Part shown: piece by piece, positions 18,601 through 25,978 of the stretch
Layout: each line of letters opens with the position of its first letter
Numbering within the stretch: position 1 is the stretch's first letter
Source: Polymorphobacter fuscus
Lineage (GTDB): Bacteria > Pseudomonadota > Alphaproteobacteria > Sphingomonadales > Sphingomonadaceae
NCBI RefSeq assembly: GCF_011927825.1
Contig: NZ_JAATJI010000001.1
Span: forward strand, 2,108,001 to 2,172,000
DNA: 64,000 nucleotides
Reading direction: 5' to 3'
Made by a program: the position numbers and the translations under genes
The notes under the pieces: generated by a model
The model's database searches: none
The model's input: the letters and a program-made list of their open reading frames with translations, nothing else
Told to the model about the DNA's origin: nothing

Positions 18601-19226
18601 CGATGGTCGGCGGTATCGGCCTGCTCTACACCCCGGCGCGGCTGGAACTGTCGGCGGGGATCGACGCGGCCTATGGCTGGTACAACGCCCGGCGCACGAT
18701 CACGCTGGGGCTGACCGAGGAAGCGACCGCCAAGCCGCGGCAGTCGCAAATCGGCGGCCATCTGCGGGCGGCGATCGATGTGCTGGGTGGCGGCGAGGGC
18801 TTTGTCCGCCCCTTCGTCGAAGGCCATGCCATCCATGTGTCGAACAAGGCCTTCACCGAAACCGGCACCTCGCCGTTCCGCCTCGCCGTCGAGGGCCAGT
18901 CCGACACCGCGCTCATCGGCGTGGCGGGGGTCGAACTCGGCACCAGGCTCGCGCTGTCGCCGAAGGTGACGTTGCGGCCGTTCGCCAGTGCGGCGATCGA
19001 ATATGGCAGCCCGCGCACCTGGACGACGACGGCACGGTTCGCCGACCAGATGCAGGGCGCCAGCTTCGACCTGAAGACCGCCGGCCCCGGCACGCTCGGG
19101 CGCTTCTCGGTCGGTGCCGATCTCATCGGGTCGAAGAACGTCGCCTTCTCGGTCCAATATGCGCCCGAATTCGGCAAGGACTTCGCGTCCCATTCGGGCA
19201 CCGCGCGGCTGACCATCGCCTTTTGA
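12684..19226 (+). CDS. Giant autotransporter with Gly-rich repeat passenger and C-terminal barrel
   Basis: A 2180-residue type Va surface protein. AGGGGG lies seven bases before ATG 12684; the N-terminus is a long signal peptide of about 38 residues (basic MKSAAAVRRK, hydrophobic LLGATALATLVAAPALS). The passenger, about residues 40-1870, is almost entirely Gly/Ala/Ser/Thr/Asn and rich in GGxG runs; from about residue 590 to 1580 it is built of roughly 55-80-residue units each carrying AQS(I/V)GGGGG. Cys pairs sit near the start (RNCSNG, VGCNGE) and before the barrel. The last 300 residues (from about 1880) form the autotransporter beta-barrel and end TARLTIAF, with the required terminal Phe. 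Such repeats suggest a long beta-helical surface fibre, perhaps an adhesin. No protease or lipase motif was seen in the passenger. Confidence 0.88.
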   Translation: MKSAAAVRRKSLAYLRHTSLARLLGATALATLVAAPALSRNCSNGNPPAPAPAPGAGASTSGPAPVSISLTGAVGCNGETASYFGSGNIGGAGQGISPSLFTMPGGSIAAPSGPAILLITTGGAGGNGSGDSDSGINTTAGSGGVGGGGGDLTVTIGSGATLSANGTVISVQTVGGAGGVGATGYYNGSGGAGGGGGAISNFNLAAGTSVTATGAGAAIVISSLGGTGGQQHGSGRPADNIGKSAGAGGAAGAMTIAIDGAVSSITGDGINVTAQGGNGGSTGNVTSGGKADGTKGGDGGNGAASITFETSGTVNAGGTAVSITNAGGYGNGGAYAGAGAVGHGGTGGAGGNAGGITAGATQRITGGIGVVLAANGGTGGNGGSADGLTTTTGGGGGAGGTGGSAALTAAGSIIALTSGIVASADGGAGGGGASAGAITSTGGNGGVGGVGGLTTVTLSEQTSSFGLGVQVSANGGNGGSGGKATSATDSNGGSGGTGGAGGSAATNGGATVNLLAGGSVTTQGQDVPSQTVVIPGILVQANGGVGGASGSESAVAGQAGGAGIGGGGGLAVANIAGNVTTSGSYAYGVMAQSVAGVGGGAGKTGDVWSTGGATGGQGGNGGTATVSSTGGIVATAGTGAMGIIAQSIGGGGGAGGNATSNEDALGGDAGAGGNGGTATLTLAGTVITRGSQAGAALSQSIGGSGGVGGSANGNGAEVTVTIGGNGNSGGIGGVANATNAALLTTFGAKSGGLMAQSVGGGGGNGGAGVGKTNGVDLAVNVTIGGNGGNGGSGGQVTLTNNYQVTTYGTDSYGVKAQTVGGGGGEGGTASGNANASAGGDANSISMTAAIGGSGGSGGDGSTSPLLLTNYGFVATAGDGGIGLMAHNIAGGGGNGGDSSAAAYNDGTTTSNTTSITLGMGGSGGVGGTGGQSTLNNKALVLTLGESAYGMLAQSIGGGGGQGSGGDSSANTTPSNLTGKFTVTLGGNGGGGGTGGSATGDNAGGIATAGDGARGMMVQSIGGGGGAAGGAVGKANGSGGLTIEVTLGGTGGTGGTGGAANGSNHFGIVTTGADADGMFVQSVGGGGGSGGKAASTNGGAADASDLNHQLQTAFQKGLNLKQTATLIDGTTDVYQIGDGKLADVTGIADLQKVLNSSKVATVGDGDGDGSTSGTLTLNLKIGNNGGKGGNAGTATAYNEGAIRTTGGKSDGIFVQSVGGGGGAGGAVTFTDSASNTASVVLGGQGGAAGDGNSVLLTNAAEAEVYTAGATANALVAQSIGGGGGKGGITASKAGALSNLTVTLGGSGGSAGSGKDVTVNNDVSAYIATTGKNAVGIIAQSVGGGGGITSVLSKDQTGPAGDPDPSSADLFGFHLTFGDTNASTSSDGGTVTVGAPVANTAFGLGAITTSGRNAYGVFAQSIGGGGGLVQGGNPSGTSFFGTGTMRGNGNTVSVTVGNALSTSGIGGVGVFAQSIGGGGGLVGDTGWTQQRQAFAENGTHIGNGGNVTVTVAQAGSITTSAPNTPAIWAQSIGGGGGLVNTAAGPAYAGSAGGTGTGGTIDINVDGKITVTGIASNGILAQSLGDATSTAPITVTIGATGNIQAGIATQPQFGDGTSAGVYIDHGGLTSATPNKVTNNGTLYTYAAATNSVAVWSTGGYTQVFNNGTMGGDILLQNNGGQGCFSNGTMANGQPAVFDSGDAVTVGGCGVSNLGTINIKGSKTGTTTITGNYTGRGTLVFDADFAGRTADRLVVNGDAVVHDTITVKPASISNHAVKLLSATGTLSVDPALKMADTIHLYDFKATAVGTDLMVAPVAAFAAKAAGLGANEQSVAANLQSLFDGNASADAVFNRLLTVKDDAGYVAGLQSLAGQGLGAFGAFRFNSSRTFAANLYGGCQDLQLESRKAGRCAWGRVLVNNTVQTAGTDTQGYHADSYALQKGFQLPVGDNLALIGSTAYENTKFRDGSGSARITGDSMVGGIGLLYTPARLELSAGIDAAYGWYNARRTITLGLTEEATAKPRQSQIGGHLRAAIDVLGGGEGFVRPFVEGHAIHVSNKAFTETGTSPFRLAVEGQSDTALIGVAGVELGTRLALSPKVTLRPFASAAIEYGSPRTWTTTARFADQMQGASFDLKTAGPGTLGRFSVGADLIGSKNVAFSVQYAPEFGKDFASHSGTARLTIAF
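14450..17430 (+). repeat. Coding repeats of the autotransporter passenger (AQS(I/V)GGGGG units)
   Basis: The motif (A/V/S)QS(I/V)GGGGG or a close variant recurs at about 14455, 14605, 14770, 14950, 15535, 15733, 15920, 16323, 16507, 16693, 16933, 17095, 17266 and 17410. Most spacings are 150-200 bases, with two larger gaps where the motif has drifted (for example IAGGGGN near 15345). Each unit also has a TxGxxxxG(I/V) lead such as TTGKNAVGII. Confidence 0.8.
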
Positions 19227-19236
19227 TGCTTGGCCA

Positions 19237-19258
19237 GGGCCCGGATCGCTCCGGGCCC
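19237..19258 (+). terminator. GC hairpin after the autotransporter gene
   Basis: GGGCCCGGA (19237-19245) and TCCGGGCCC (19250-19258) form a perfect nine-base-pair stem with a TCGC loop, eleven bases after the autotransporter stop. No T-tract follows, so it may be an inefficient terminator or mRNA-stabilising stem that lowers expression of the following hydrolase gene rather than a full stop. Confidence 0.6.
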
Positions 19259-19276
19259 CAATCAAGGGATGCTGAA

Positions 19277-21007
19277 ATGACCGCAGGATTCGACCCCGGC
19301 CAGCGCCGGCTCAACGGACCGCAAACGACGGGGCGCCAATATCGCAACCTGTCGCAGCCCGTTCACGCCATGGCGCGCGATGACGATGTGGCGGTGCCCA
19401 TGCGCGACGGCGTGGAACTGCGCGCCGACGTCCATCGCCCGGCGGAACCCGGCCGCTATCCGGTCCTCGTCGCCGCCTCGCCCTATCCGCGCCAGATCCA
19501 GGACCTGGGCGCACCGATGGGCTTCATCGAGGCCGGGGCCAGCGACTGGTTCGTGCCGCGGGGCTATGTCCACCTCATCGTCAACTGTCGCGGCACCGGC
19601 GGGTCGGGCGGCACGTTCGGGTTTTTCGACGGCCAGGAACGCCGGGACATGTACGACCTGGTCGAATGGGCAGCGGCACAGCCCTGGTCGGACGGCAATG
19701 TCGGCATGGTCGGCATCAGCTATTTCGCCATGACGCAGATGGAAGCCGCGGTGGAACGCCCGCCGCACCTGAAAGCCATCATGCCGATTGCCTGCACCAC
19801 CGACCTGTACCAGTCGGCCACCCACAATGGCCTGTTCAGCAGCGGCTTCGTCACGCCCTTCCTGTCGATGATCGGCATGACATCGGCGCGACCCGACAGC
19901 TTCTGGCGATCGAAACTGATCGCCGCCGCACGCGCCGTGCTGCACACGCCGGCCATCCACCACAAGTTCGAGACAATGAACGGCGAGGCGGCCATTGCCG
20001 GGCTCAAGGCGGTGCTCAAGCTGCACCATGATCCGCACCCCTGGGACGAACTCTGGAGCGCCATCGCTGTCGAACACCCGTTCCGCGATGGCTGGTGGGA
20101 CGACCGCGACCTGACGCCGTTGCTGGATCGCGTCGAGGTGCCGGTCTATCTCGGCTGCGACTGGCAGAATGTGCCGCTGCACCTGCCGCACACCTTCGAT
20201 ACCATCAACCGCTTGACCGGCAGCCCGCATGTGCGTGTCGCGCTGATGGGCGAGCATGGCCTCGCCTGGCCATGGGAAAGCCTGCATGTCGAAGCGCTGG
20301 CGTGGTTCGATCACTGGCTGAAGGGCTGCGATACCGGCATCCTCGACGGTCCGCGCCTCCGCTATGCCCTGCCCGGCACCGACGAATGGCACAGTGCCGA
20401 CAGCTGGCCATTGCCCCGGACGCAGCATCACCCGTTTCCCCTCGGCGCCGATGGCGTGCTGGGCGGTGACAGCGCGGGCGCACGCGCGATGCTGACGCTG
20501 GGCGCCGGGCTGGGCCGCGTTCGTGCCAGCGAAATCGACCCGCCGGCGTTGCTGGCGTGGGACAGCGCGCCGCTTGCCGCCGACCTCGACGTGGTGGGTG
20601 AGATCGAGCTGGCGCTGGACGCGACCAGCACGGCGCCCGATACGGCGTGGATCGCGACATTGCAGGATGTCGCACCCGATGGCCAGGTGACGGAGGTCAC
20701 GACGGGCTATCTGCGCGCCGGGCTGCGCGACGTCGACGAAGCGCAAAGCCGCACCGGTGCCCCGGTAATGCCGTGTCGCAGTTTCAACGCCGTGCCGATC
20801 GGGGAACTGACGCCCTATCGCATCGCGCTGGTGCCCAACGCGCGCCGCTTCAAGGCCGGGCACCGCATCCGCCTCGTCCTGACCAGCGACGACCAGGACC
20901 CCGACACGCCCGCGGCGCTGAACTTCCGTCACGCCAGCATCGGCACCTCGTGCCTCAGCCACATCCATTCGACGTCGCGGCTGTTGCTGCCGATCGCGGC
21001 AGGCTGA
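19277..21007 (+). CDS. CocE/NonD family hydrolase (X-Pro dipeptidyl-peptidase S15 class)
   Basis: A 576-residue alpha/beta hydrolase. The N-terminal catalytic domain has VPMRDGVELRADVHRP, the oxyanion-side [16 protein letters not shown] and the nucleophile elbow GISYFAM with Ser148; the C-terminal jelly-roll domain runs from about residue 330 and includes the family's VVGEIELAL and GHRIRLVLTSDD segments. Members hydrolyse acyl esters or X-Pro peptides, so the substrate is open. No signal peptide is visible. AAGGGA precedes ATG 19277; an ATG at 19223 overlapping the autotransporter stop gives an 18-residue longer frame without a better ribosome site. It probably shares the autotransporter transcript through the 19237 hairpin. 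Confidence 0.85.
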   Translation: MTAGFDPGQRRLNGPQTTGRQYRNLSQPVHAMARDDDVAVPMRDGVELRADVHRPAEPGRYPVLVAASPYPRQIQDLGAPMGFIEAGASDWFVPRGYVHLIVNCRGTGGSGGTFGFFDGQERRDMYDLVEWAAAQPWSDGNVGMVGISYFAMTQMEAAVERPPHLKAIMPIACTTDLYQSATHNGLFSSGFVTPFLSMIGMTSARPDSFWRSKLIAAARAVLHTPAIHHKFETMNGEAAIAGLKAVLKLHHDPHPWDELWSAIAVEHPFRDGWWDDRDLTPLLDRVEVPVYLGCDWQNVPLHLPHTFDTINRLTGSPHVRVALMGEHGLAWPWESLHVEALAWFDHWLKGCDTGILDGPRLRYALPGTDEWHSADSWPLPRTQHHPFPLGADGVLGGDSAGARAMLTLGAGLGRVRASEIDPPALLAWDSAPLAADLDVVGEIELALDATSTAPDTAWIATLQDVAPDGQVTEVTTGYLRAGLRDVDEAQSRTGAPVMPCRSFNAVPIGELTPYRIALVPNARRFKAGHRIRLVLTSDDQDPDTPAALNFRHASIGTSCLSHIHSTSRLLLPIAAG

Positions 21008-21072
21008 CCATTTTGCCGGACAATGGGGCAGCCGGTGATCTTTTCTCCGCCCCGATCGAAAGGACCAAGTCC

Positions 21073-21336
21073 ATGATGAAAATTGCCTTCGCCCTTGCCA
21101 TGCTGGCCGCCACCGGCGCAGCTTACGCCCAGGAACCGGTGCAGAACATCGATCCCGCCCGCCACGGCAACCTCGCCGCGGCCCAGGATCTGGTGCGCCA
21201 GGCCTTTGACCGGCTGAGTCTTGCCCAGAAGGAAAATGGCAACCAGCTCGGCGACCATGCCGTCAAGGCCAAGGCGCTGTTGAGCCAGGCCAATGCCGAA
21301 ATTCGCCTCGCAGCCGATTTCGCGAACGCGCGCTGA
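21073..21336 (+). CDS. Small exported protein of unknown function
   Basis: 87 residues. The first 19 (MMKIAFALAMLAATGAAYA) are a clear signal peptide with AxA cleavage before QEPVQN. The mature part is short, charged and helical (NLAAAQDLVRQAFDRLSLAQ, VKAKALLSQANAEIRLAADF), reminding of small periplasmic helical proteins. No family is recognised with certainty. AAAGGA lies nine bases before ATG 21073. It sits between two hydrolase genes, 65 bases after the first and 23 before the second, so it belongs to the same presumed operon. Confidence 0.75.
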   Translation: MMKIAFALAMLAATGAAYAQEPVQNIDPARHGNLAAAQDLVRQAFDRLSLAQKENGNQLGDHAVKAKALLSQANAEIRLAADFANAR

Positions 21337-21359
21337 ACTTGTACAAAAGGGGCGGCCAG

Positions 21360-22535
21360 ATGATGCCATTTCGATCCTATATGGTGGCGACGGGGCTTCT
21401 GGCCGCCAGCCTTGCCAGTGCCGGCGCGCACGCAGCGCCGCCCCCCGCCGGCACGATCCTCGCCCAACAGGCGATCGACGGGGCGCCGGACGGTGCAACG
21501 GCCTATCGGCTCAAATATGCTTCGCGCGGGCAAAATGGCGATGCGGTGTCGGTTTCCGGATTGGTGATCGTGCCTGCGGGCACGGCGCCGTCCGGCGGCC
21601 GGCCGGTTGTCGCCTGGGCGCACCCGACAACCGGCGTCGTCCCGGCCTGCGCGCCATCCAGATCCTTCCTCAAGTTCGCGATGATCCCGGGGCTGCGCGA
21701 CATGCTGAAACAGGGCTTTGTCGTTACCGCGACCGACTATCCGGGCACGGGGCCGGGCGAAGTCCAGCCGTTCCTCGATGGCCGTGCCGAAGCGCGTGCC
21801 GTCCTCGATTCGGTACGTGCGGCCCGAAGGCTGGAAGGCTCCGGCGCCGGGCAACGCTATGCACTTTGGGGCCATTCGCAAGGCGGGCAGGCCGTGCTGT
21901 TCGCCGGCGCCATGCACAAGGACTATGCCCCGGAGCTGGCACTTGCCGGCGTCGCCGCCGCTGCGCCCGCCACCGATCTGGCGGCGTTGTTGCGCGACGA
22001 CATGGGCACGAAGGGCGGCAACAATCTGACGTCATTGGCGCTCTGGTCCTGGGCACGCACCCAAGATGCGCCCTTTGATGCCATCGTCCGGCCCGGTGCC
22101 GTGGGCGCGATCGATGCGGTGGCGGCGAAGTGCATCGATGCGCTGCTGCCCAGCCCGTCCAAGCGCGCCGCCGACAAGGTGCTGGCGCAGGGCTTTCTCA
22201 CGGTCCCCGATGTCACGGCGGTGGCGCCATGGCGCGAAATCATCGCTCGCAACAGCGCCGAACCGTTGCCCGCAACGGTGCCGCTCTTCCTGGCGCAGGG
22301 CGACGCCGACGTCATTGTGCGCCCGGCGGTGACGGCGGCCTTCATGGCACGCCAGTGCGCTGCCGGCGGCAAGGTGGCGCTGCACGTCGGGCCGAACATC
22401 GGGCATGGCTGGATCGCGACCAAAAGCGCCAACGCCGCCATCGGCTGGATCGCCGACCGTTTTGCCGAGCTGCCGGCACCCGATGATTGCGGTGCCCGTC
22501 AAGTCCAGTCTCTGAACGGGAAAAATCCGTCGTGA
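21360..22535 (+). CDS. Secreted lipase-like alpha/beta hydrolase
   Basis: A 391-residue exported enzyme. The signal peptide is MMPFRSYMVATGLLAASLAS followed by AGAHA and cleavage before APPPAG. Nucleophile Ser173 is in the elbow WGHSQGGQA; a likely acid is in LAQGDADVIV and the likely catalytic His in NIGHGW near the C-terminus. The layout (VVAWAHPTTG, VTATDYPGTG) matches the secretory-lipase family (LIP type). It likely cleaves esters in the periplasm or outside. AAGGGG precedes the paired ATGs at 21360/21363. It is the last gene of the autotransporter-hydrolase row. Confidence 0.82.
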   Translation: MMPFRSYMVATGLLAASLASAGAHAAPPPAGTILAQQAIDGAPDGATAYRLKYASRGQNGDAVSVSGLVIVPAGTAPSGGRPVVAWAHPTTGVVPACAPSRSFLKFAMIPGLRDMLKQGFVVTATDYPGTGPGEVQPFLDGRAEARAVLDSVRAARRLEGSGAGQRYALWGHSQGGQAVLFAGAMHKDYAPELALAGVAAAAPATDLAALLRDDMGTKGGNNLTSLALWSWARTQDAPFDAIVRPGAVGAIDAVAAKCIDALLPSPSKRAADKVLAQGFLTVPDVTAVAPWREIIARNSAEPLPATVPLFLAQGDADVIVRPAVTAAFMARQCAAGGKVALHVGPNIGHGWIATKSANAAIGWIADRFAELPAPDDCGARQVQSLNGKNPS

Positions 22536-22570
22536 CCGCGCCAACCCATCGTCGGCGTCTGCCCGAAGTT

Positions 22571-22593
22571 CGGATGCGTCAGAGGCGCATCCG
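22571..22593. terminator. Hairpin between convergent lipase and oxidoreductase genes
   Basis: CGGATGCG (22571-22578) and CGCATCCG (22586-22593) form a perfect eight-pair stem with a seven-base loop. The stop codon of the minus-strand oxidoreductase gene falls in the loop. The site between two convergent genes suggests a shared terminator, though no T-run follows. Confidence 0.5.
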
Positions 22594-23808
22594 GCCATCG
22601 GGGCGCAACGGCACCGTCTTCCCGGTCTCGGCCGCCGCATAGATCGCCTCGAACAGCCGGACGTCCCGCAGACCCATCTCGTCGGGTGTCCGGATCGTCG
22701 CGCCGTCGCGAATGGCGTCCGTAAAATTGTCGAGCTGCCTTGCGAACTGCACCGTCGGGTCACCGAGCGCGATGTCGCGACGCTCGCGCCCCTCCAACCG
22801 CATCTTGTGCCCCGAATAGCCCGTTGCGGGATCCATGATGAGCGCGCCGGTGTCACCGCGAACGTGCACGAGGTTCGATCCGTTCGAATCGTACGATGTC
22901 ATCAGCTGTGCAATCGCGCCCGAGGGGAAGCGCAGCTGCGATGCGACCGAGGCAAAGACCTGGGTGAACCGCGGGTCGTTTGCGGGTCGATAGGTCGTGG
23001 CGGCAACGCTTTCCGGCATCTCGTCGGCCAGGTAGAGCGCCGCCTGCAGCCCGTAGATGCCATAGTCCTCCAGCGGCCCGCCGCCAGCGAGGGCGCGGTC
23101 GATCCGCCAGTTCTCGGCCGGCCGCGATGCCGGGTCGGTGCGCGACAACTGCTCGGTCCGCAGGAAGCGAATGTTGCCCGCTGCCCCGCGCCGCATCAGC
23201 GCCATCGCCTCGATGTTGTGGGGCTCGAAATGCACGCGATAGGCGATCATCAATCGCCGGTTCGCGCGCTGCCCGGCAGCGATCATCCGCTCGCAATCCG
23301 CGCTGTTGAGCGCCATCGGCTTTTCGCACAGCACATGCTTGCCGGCCTTGAAGGCGCGAACCGCATAGTCGGCGTGGAGGCCGCTCGGCAGGACGATGTA
23401 GACGGCGTCGATCCGCGGGTCGGCGGCAATGCGGTCATATTGCTCGTAGGAATAACGGGCGTCGGCGGGCACCCCATAAGCGTCCCCGACCCGGCGCAAC
23501 TTCTCGGGATTGCCCGATACCAGTGCCGCGATGTGCGACCGCGCCGACCGCGAAAAGCGCGGCATCATCTGATTGAGCGCATAGTCGCCCAGACCGACGA
23601 TCGCGTAACCGACACTGCCCGGCTGCGGTGCGCGCGGGGGACCGGAGGGCAAGGTGACAGCGTCGGGCATCGGACGACCACGTGCGGACACTTTTCCGGT
23701 CGTCTGCGCGAAAACCGACGCGGGGGCCGCAGTGGCGGCCAGCGTGACGATGGCCGTGTCACGCGCCTGCTCGATGAAACCCCGTCGCGAAATGCCGCTG
23801 CCGTCCAT
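22579..23808 (-). CDS. Gfo/Idh/MocA family oxidoreductase with Tat signal
   Basis: A 409-residue NAD(P)-dependent sugar-type dehydrogenase, probably periplasmic. The N-terminus SRRGFIEQARD followed by a hydrophobic Ala-rich stretch and FAQ is a twin-arginine signal, as in glucose-fructose oxidoreductase, which is exported with bound NADP. The Rossmann domain has GYAIVGLGDYALNQM and VLCEKPMAL with the invariant EKP; NWRIDRALAGGGPLEDYGIY is the C-terminal substrate domain. AAGGAG lies directly before ATG 23808; an ATG 21 bases upstream would place that ribosome site inside the coding sequence. The substrate is unknown. Stop is convergent with the lipase. Confidence 0.85.
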   Translation of the reverse strand: MDGSGISRRGFIEQARDTAIVTLAATAAPASVFAQTTGKVSARGRPMPDAVTLPSGPPRAPQPGSVGYAIVGLGDYALNQMMPRFSRSARSHIAALVSGNPEKLRRVGDAYGVPADARYSYEQYDRIAADPRIDAVYIVLPSGLHADYAVRAFKAGKHVLCEKPMALNSADCERMIAAGQRANRRLMIAYRVHFEPHNIEAMALMRRGAAGNIRFLRTEQLSRTDPASRPAENWRIDRALAGGGPLEDYGIYGLQAALYLADEMPESVAATTYRPANDPRFTQVFASVASQLRFPSGAIAQLMTSYDSNGSNLVHVRGDTGALIMDPATGYSGHKMRLEGRERRDIALGDPTVQFARQLDNFTDAIRDGATIRTPDEMGLRDVRLFEAIYAAAETGKTVPLRPDGRMRL

Positions 23809-23866
23809 ATCGGGCTCTCCTTTTGCCAATGGCTATAGCGTCCGCCGGCCACGCCGGTTCCAGCGC

Positions 23867-24832
23867 CTATTCGGCGCGCAGCGGCCGCGCCAGCAATGCA
23901 CTGATGACCTCGACCACCGGCGCACCGGCGAGCAGCGCCGCCACGGCCTCGGCGATCGGCATTTCGACCCCGGCCGCGCGCGCCGCCGCGACCAGGACCG
24001 GCGCCGTGGCGGCGCCCTCCGCCACCGTGCGGGTATCGAGCAGGGTTGCCGCCGGCTCGCCGCGGCCAATCCCGAGCCCCAGGGTGAAATTGCGGCTGTT
24101 CGCCGATGAACAGGTCAGCACCAGGTCGCCCAGCCCCGACAACCCCGCAAGCGTATCCGCCCGCGCGCCGCGTGCCAGCCCGAACCGTGTCATTTCGGCA
24201 AAACCGCGCGCGATCAGCGCGGCGCGTGCGTTGAGCCCCAGCCCCGCGCCCTCGACGACGCCGCAGGCGATGGCGAGGACGTTCTTGACCGCACCGCCGA
24301 TCTCCGCGCCCGTCACATCGTCGCTGAAATAGGGGCGGAACGTCGGCCGCGCCAGCCGCTGCACCAGCGCCGTCCCCACGCCGGCATCGCGACATGCCAA
24401 GGTGACCGCCGTCGGCAGGCCGCGCGCCACTTCACCGGCAAAGGTCGGGCCGGACAGGACCGCGCATGGCGCATCGGTCAGATCGGCGACGACTTCGGCC
24501 ATCAACTTCAGCGTCGCCGCCTCGATGCCCTTGGCGCACAGCACCAGCGTCGGTCGCGCCGCCAGCGGGCATTCGGCGAGAACGCTGCGCAGATGCTGCG
24601 CCGGCGCGACCACCAGCCACAGATCGGCCGCCGCCAACCCCGCCGTGGCGGCGCTGGCGCGGATGCGCGGAGACAGGGCGACGCCCGGCAGGAAATCGGG
24701 GTTGGCACGGTCCTGGTTGATCGCCGCGACCACTTCGGGCTCGCGCGCCCACAGCACAACATCCTCGTCGCCGGCCATCACCTGCGCCAGCGCTGTCCCC
24801 CAGGCGCCGCCCCCGATCACCCCGATGGTCAC
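23867..24832 (-). CDS. gpsA: Glycerol-3-phosphate dehydrogenase [NAD(P)+]
   Basis: A 321-residue cytosolic enzyme that reduces dihydroxyacetone phosphate to sn-glycerol 3-phosphate for phospholipid synthesis. The nucleotide-binding motif is [16 protein letters not shown] at the N-terminus; [21 protein letters not shown] and the catalytic-Lys region [20 protein letters not shown] are typical, as is LAGLGDL-like [16 protein letters not shown] 24832 is preceded by GGGGAG seven bases upstream. It follows tsaD by 82 bases on the same strand, the usual alphaproteobacterial order. Confidence 0.95.
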   Translation of the reverse strand: MTIGVIGGGAWGTALAQVMAGDEDVVLWAREPEVVAAINQDRANPDFLPGVALSPRIRASAATAGLAAADLWLVVAPAQHLRSVLAECPLAARPTLVLCAKGIEAATLKLMAEVVADLTDAPCAVLSGPTFAGEVARGLPTAVTLACRDAGVGTALVQRLARPTFRPYFSDDVTGAEIGGAVKNVLAIACGVVEGAGLGLNARAALIARGFAEMTRFGLARGARADTLAGLSGLGDLVLTCSSANSRNFTLGLGIGRGEPAATLLDTRTVAEGAATAPVLVAAARAAGVEMPIAEAVAALLAGAPVVEVISALLARPLRAE

Positions 24833-24914
24833 GCTGCAACTCCCCTGCCGGTGCGGTGATCGGCGGCGGATAGCCTTGCTTGGCGCACACGCGCCGGGGC
24901 ACCGATCACCATGG

Positions 24915-25958
24915 TCACGCCCGCACCCCGGCCCCGCGCACGGCTTCCGCTCCCGGATCGAGCGGCCAGCGGGGCCGCGCCGGCGCGTCGAGCGTGTCGA
25001 CCAGCCCCAGCGCCAGCCGCTCGGCACCGGCCCAGGCGATCATCGCGGCATTGTCGGTGCACAGCCACAGGGGCGGCGCGACGAACCCAAGCCCATGCGC
25101 CGCCGCCACTGCCGCCAGTGCCGCGCGGATATGCTGGTTCGATGCCACCCCGCCGGCAACCACCAGGGCCGTTGCCTGCGGGAACGCCGCAATGGCGCGC
25201 GCCGTGCGATCGACGAGGCAATCGGTCGCCGCCGCCTGGAACCCCGCCGCCAGGTCGTCGCGATCGGTCGGCGTCTTGTCCGGCAGCGCCGCCCATTGCC
25301 GCAACACGGCTGACTTCAGCCCGGCAAAGGAAAAATGCGGCTCCGCACTGCCCAGCAGCGGGCGTGGCAGGGCAAAGCGCCGCGCATCGCCGGATCGCGC
25401 CGCCCGCTCGACCGCCGGCCCGCCGGGAAAGCCCAGCCCGAGGATCTTGGCGGTCTTGTCGAATGCCTCCCCGATGGCATCGTCGATCGTCGTCGCCAGC
25501 CGGCGATAGCGGCCGACGCCTTCGACCCCCAGCAGCTGGCAATGGCCGCCCGAAACCAGCAGCAGCAGATAGGGGAACTGCAGGGCCGGGTCGGCCAGCC
25601 GCGGGCTGAGCGCATGGCCTTCGAGATGGTTGATCGCCAGCAGCGGCTTGCCCGCTCCCCAGGCCAGCGCCTTGCCGGTGACCAGACCGACCATGACACC
25701 GCCGATCAACCCCGGCCCGGCCGTCGCCGCGACCGCATCGACATCGGCCAGCGCCACGCCGGCTTCGTCGAGGACTTCGGCCACCATCGGCGTCAGCCGC
25801 TCGGCATGGGCGCGCGCCGCCAGCTCGGGGACGACGCCGCCGAACGGCCGGTGCGCCTCGTCCTGGCTCGCAATGCGCTGCGCGACGATGCTGCGGTCAC
25901 CGCGGACCAGCGCCACGGCGGTTTCATCGCACGATGATTCGATGCCGAGAATGAGCAT
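24915..25958 (-). CDS. tsaD: tRNA N6-adenosine threonylcarbamoyltransferase
   Basis: A 347-residue essential enzyme that attaches threonylcarbamoyl to A37 of ANN-decoding tRNAs, with TsaB and TsaE. The N-terminus [14 protein letters not shown] is the ASKHA-fold phosphate motif; the metal ligands His111 and His115 lie in [31 protein letters not shown] and [10 protein letters not shown] complete the family pattern. Full length. It starts 20 bases after the MATE gene stop and precedes gpsA. Confidence 0.96.
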   Translation of the reverse strand: MLILGIESSCDETAVALVRGDRSIVAQRIASQDEAHRPFGGVVPELAARAHAERLTPMVAEVLDEAGVALADVDAVAATAGPGLIGGVMVGLVTGKALAWGAGKPLLAINHLEGHALSPRLADPALQFPYLLLLVSGGHCQLLGVEGVGRYRRLATTIDDAIGEAFDKTAKILGLGFPGGPAVERAARSGDARRFALPRPLLGSAEPHFSFAGLKSAVLRQWAALPDKTPTDRDDLAAGFQAAATDCLVDRTARAIAAFPQATALVVAGGVASNQHIRAALAAVAAAHGLGFVAPPLWLCTDNAAMIAWAGAERLALGLVDTLDAPARPRWPLDPGAEAVRGAGVRA

Positions 25959-25978
25959 CCCCCCGCCTTACCGGCAAC

